From: Candidatus Saccharimonadota bacterium
Lineage (GTDB): Bacteria; Patescibacteriota; Saccharimonadia; Saccharimonadales; Saccharimonadaceae
Reading direction: 5' to 3'
NCBI GenBank assembly: GCA_017515125.1
Contig: JAFWHP010000033.1
Location: forward strand, 1-12,248
DNA: 12,248 nucleotides
The first letter of the stretch is position 1. Each line of letters starts with the position of its first letter. Of this stretch, positions 11,982-12,248 are shown piece after piece. Both the position numbers and the translations under genes were made by a program. The notes under the pieces were generated by a model. That model made no database searches. It was not told the origin of the DNA and saw only the letters and a program-made list of their open reading frames with translations.

Positions 11982-12248
11982 ATGAAGTGCCACAGCACCA
12001 ACGCAAATCGCAGTAGCAATTACAATAATATAAGCAGCAACATTGATAAAGGTTATTGCAATCATAACCATTTCATTAGCAGCATGTTTTATCATTTACG
12101 CAACCATAATCATGTCAATGATTACCATAACCACTGCAACCACAAGAATTATCCTAACCATGACAGCAATAATTCCCATAAGCCCCTTCATGGTATCAGT
12201 AGGCTTCTCACTTCACCTACTGATACCATGACCTTGCTTATGTCAGGG
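11982..12248 (+). CDS. His/Asn-rich ORF, 3' end outside the window
   Basis: The ATG at 11982 follows AAAAGGAG with five bases spacing and stays open for 89 codons to the window edge. The protein starts MKCHSTNANRSSNYNN and contains 17 Asn and 12 His in its first 71 residues, mostly as NH pairs (for example HNHVNDYHNHCNHKNYPNH, about 43-61), with three Cys (3, 26, 53). Such a composition suits metal binding, but it is low complexity and may simply be the complement of hydrophobic codons on the other strand: the minus strand carries in the exact codon register two adjacent hydrophobic ORFs (12191-12096 and 12095-11835). The ribosome binding site, promoter and leader favour the plus strand. No family recognised. 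Confidence 0.35.
   Translation, partial: MKCHSTNANRSSNYNNISSNIDKGYCNHNHFISSMFYHLRNHNHVNDYHNHCNHKNYPNHDSNNSHKPLHGISRLLTSPTDTMTLLMSG
12096..12191 (-). CDS. Alternative: hydrophobic 31-aa ORF on the minus strand
   Basis: ATG at 12191 opens a 31-codon ORF made almost wholly of Met, Val, Ile and Ala (for example VRIILVVAVVMVIID), long enough for one membrane helix. The ATG lies in the arm of the 16-bp inverted repeat at 12188-12231 and has no Shine-Dalgarno. Its TAA is followed at once by an ATG (12095) of a second hydrophobic ORF, open to 11835, whose end runs through the pseudoknot region. It competes with the plus-strand His/Asn-rich ORF; only one is likely to be real. A small membrane toxin with plus-strand antisense RNA is one reading. 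Confidence 0.2.
   Translation of the reverse strand: MKGLMGIIAVMVRIILVVAVVMVIIDMIMVA
12188..12231. repeat. Perfect 16-bp inverted repeat
   Basis: TCATGGTATCAGTAGG (12188-12203) and CCTACTGATACCATGA (12216-12231) are exact reverse complements around a 12-base loop. No T-run follows on either strand, so it is not an ordinary intrinsic terminator. It could be an RNA stem, an operator, or a recombination or transposon end; the window stops 17 bp later. Confidence 0.85.

Noticed and set aside
12043..12231. Hydrophobic plus-strand ORF of 62 codons with TTG start
   Set aside because: No Shine-Dalgarno, and it overlaps out of frame the better-supported ORF at 11982; hydrophobic readings arise in several frames of this low-complexity stretch.
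1..12248. CRISPR array, tRNA or rRNA genes
   Set aside because: I saw no regularly spaced short repeats, no cloverleaf and no rRNA core sequence by eye; a dedicated scan was not possible.

Overview
The window looks like a piece of a small, streamlined Patescibacteria/CPR genome, most likely Candidatus Saccharibacteria (TM7). This is inferred from the gene content and from degenerate zinc modules in DnaX and RecR, not from a marker gene. Translation uses the standard code: several genes end in TGA. Most genes lie on the minus strand and are tightly packed, and several carry an extended -10 promoter of the form TGnTATAAT placed so that transcription would begin at or next to the start codon (leaderless mRNA).

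Layout. 1-441: no confident gene; it holds a 45-bp direct repeat 336 bp apart and stems suggesting a plus-strand structured RNA. 442-2909: a divergent pair sharing one compact promoter zone, a CdsA-family phosphatidate cytidylyltransferase (minus) and a long-chain acyl-CoA/AMP ligase (plus); together they suggest activation of acquired fatty acids and their use in phospholipid. 2960-8151: a minus-strand replication and repair block, dnaX > dnaB > GT-C-like membrane protein > ybaB > recR. This is the usual dnaX-ybaB-recR neighbourhood opened up by dnaB and a membrane glycosyltransferase-like gene. DnaX lacks the four-Cys zinc module and RecR keeps only one of four zinc-finger cysteines. 8152-8376: two tandem copies of a dyad-bearing repeat. 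8377-11289: a second minus-strand group in transcription order class V aminotransferase/cysteine desulfurase > membrane-anchored CXXC thioredoxin-fold protein > 46-aa small ORF > conserved hypothetical, with gaps of 18 and 19 nt and a one-base TGATG overlap.

11290-12248 is the unusual part: about 950 bp without a recognisable protein family but full of promoters and dyads. A perfect-consensus promoter (TTGACA, 17 bp, TATAAT) drives a roughly 75-nt RNA that ends in an intrinsic terminator and lies antisense to the end of a 24-codon small ORF with a good ribosome binding site. Further on, a TGCTATAAT promoter precedes an RNA with three nested helices (16, 9 and 9 bp) and a 13-bp interleaved pairing that makes a pseudoknot. 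This is followed by a hairpin that hides the Shine-Dalgarno of a His/Asn-rich ORF running off the window end. The arrangement resembles a riboswitch or another cis-acting RNA element. I do not recognise it as any known class.
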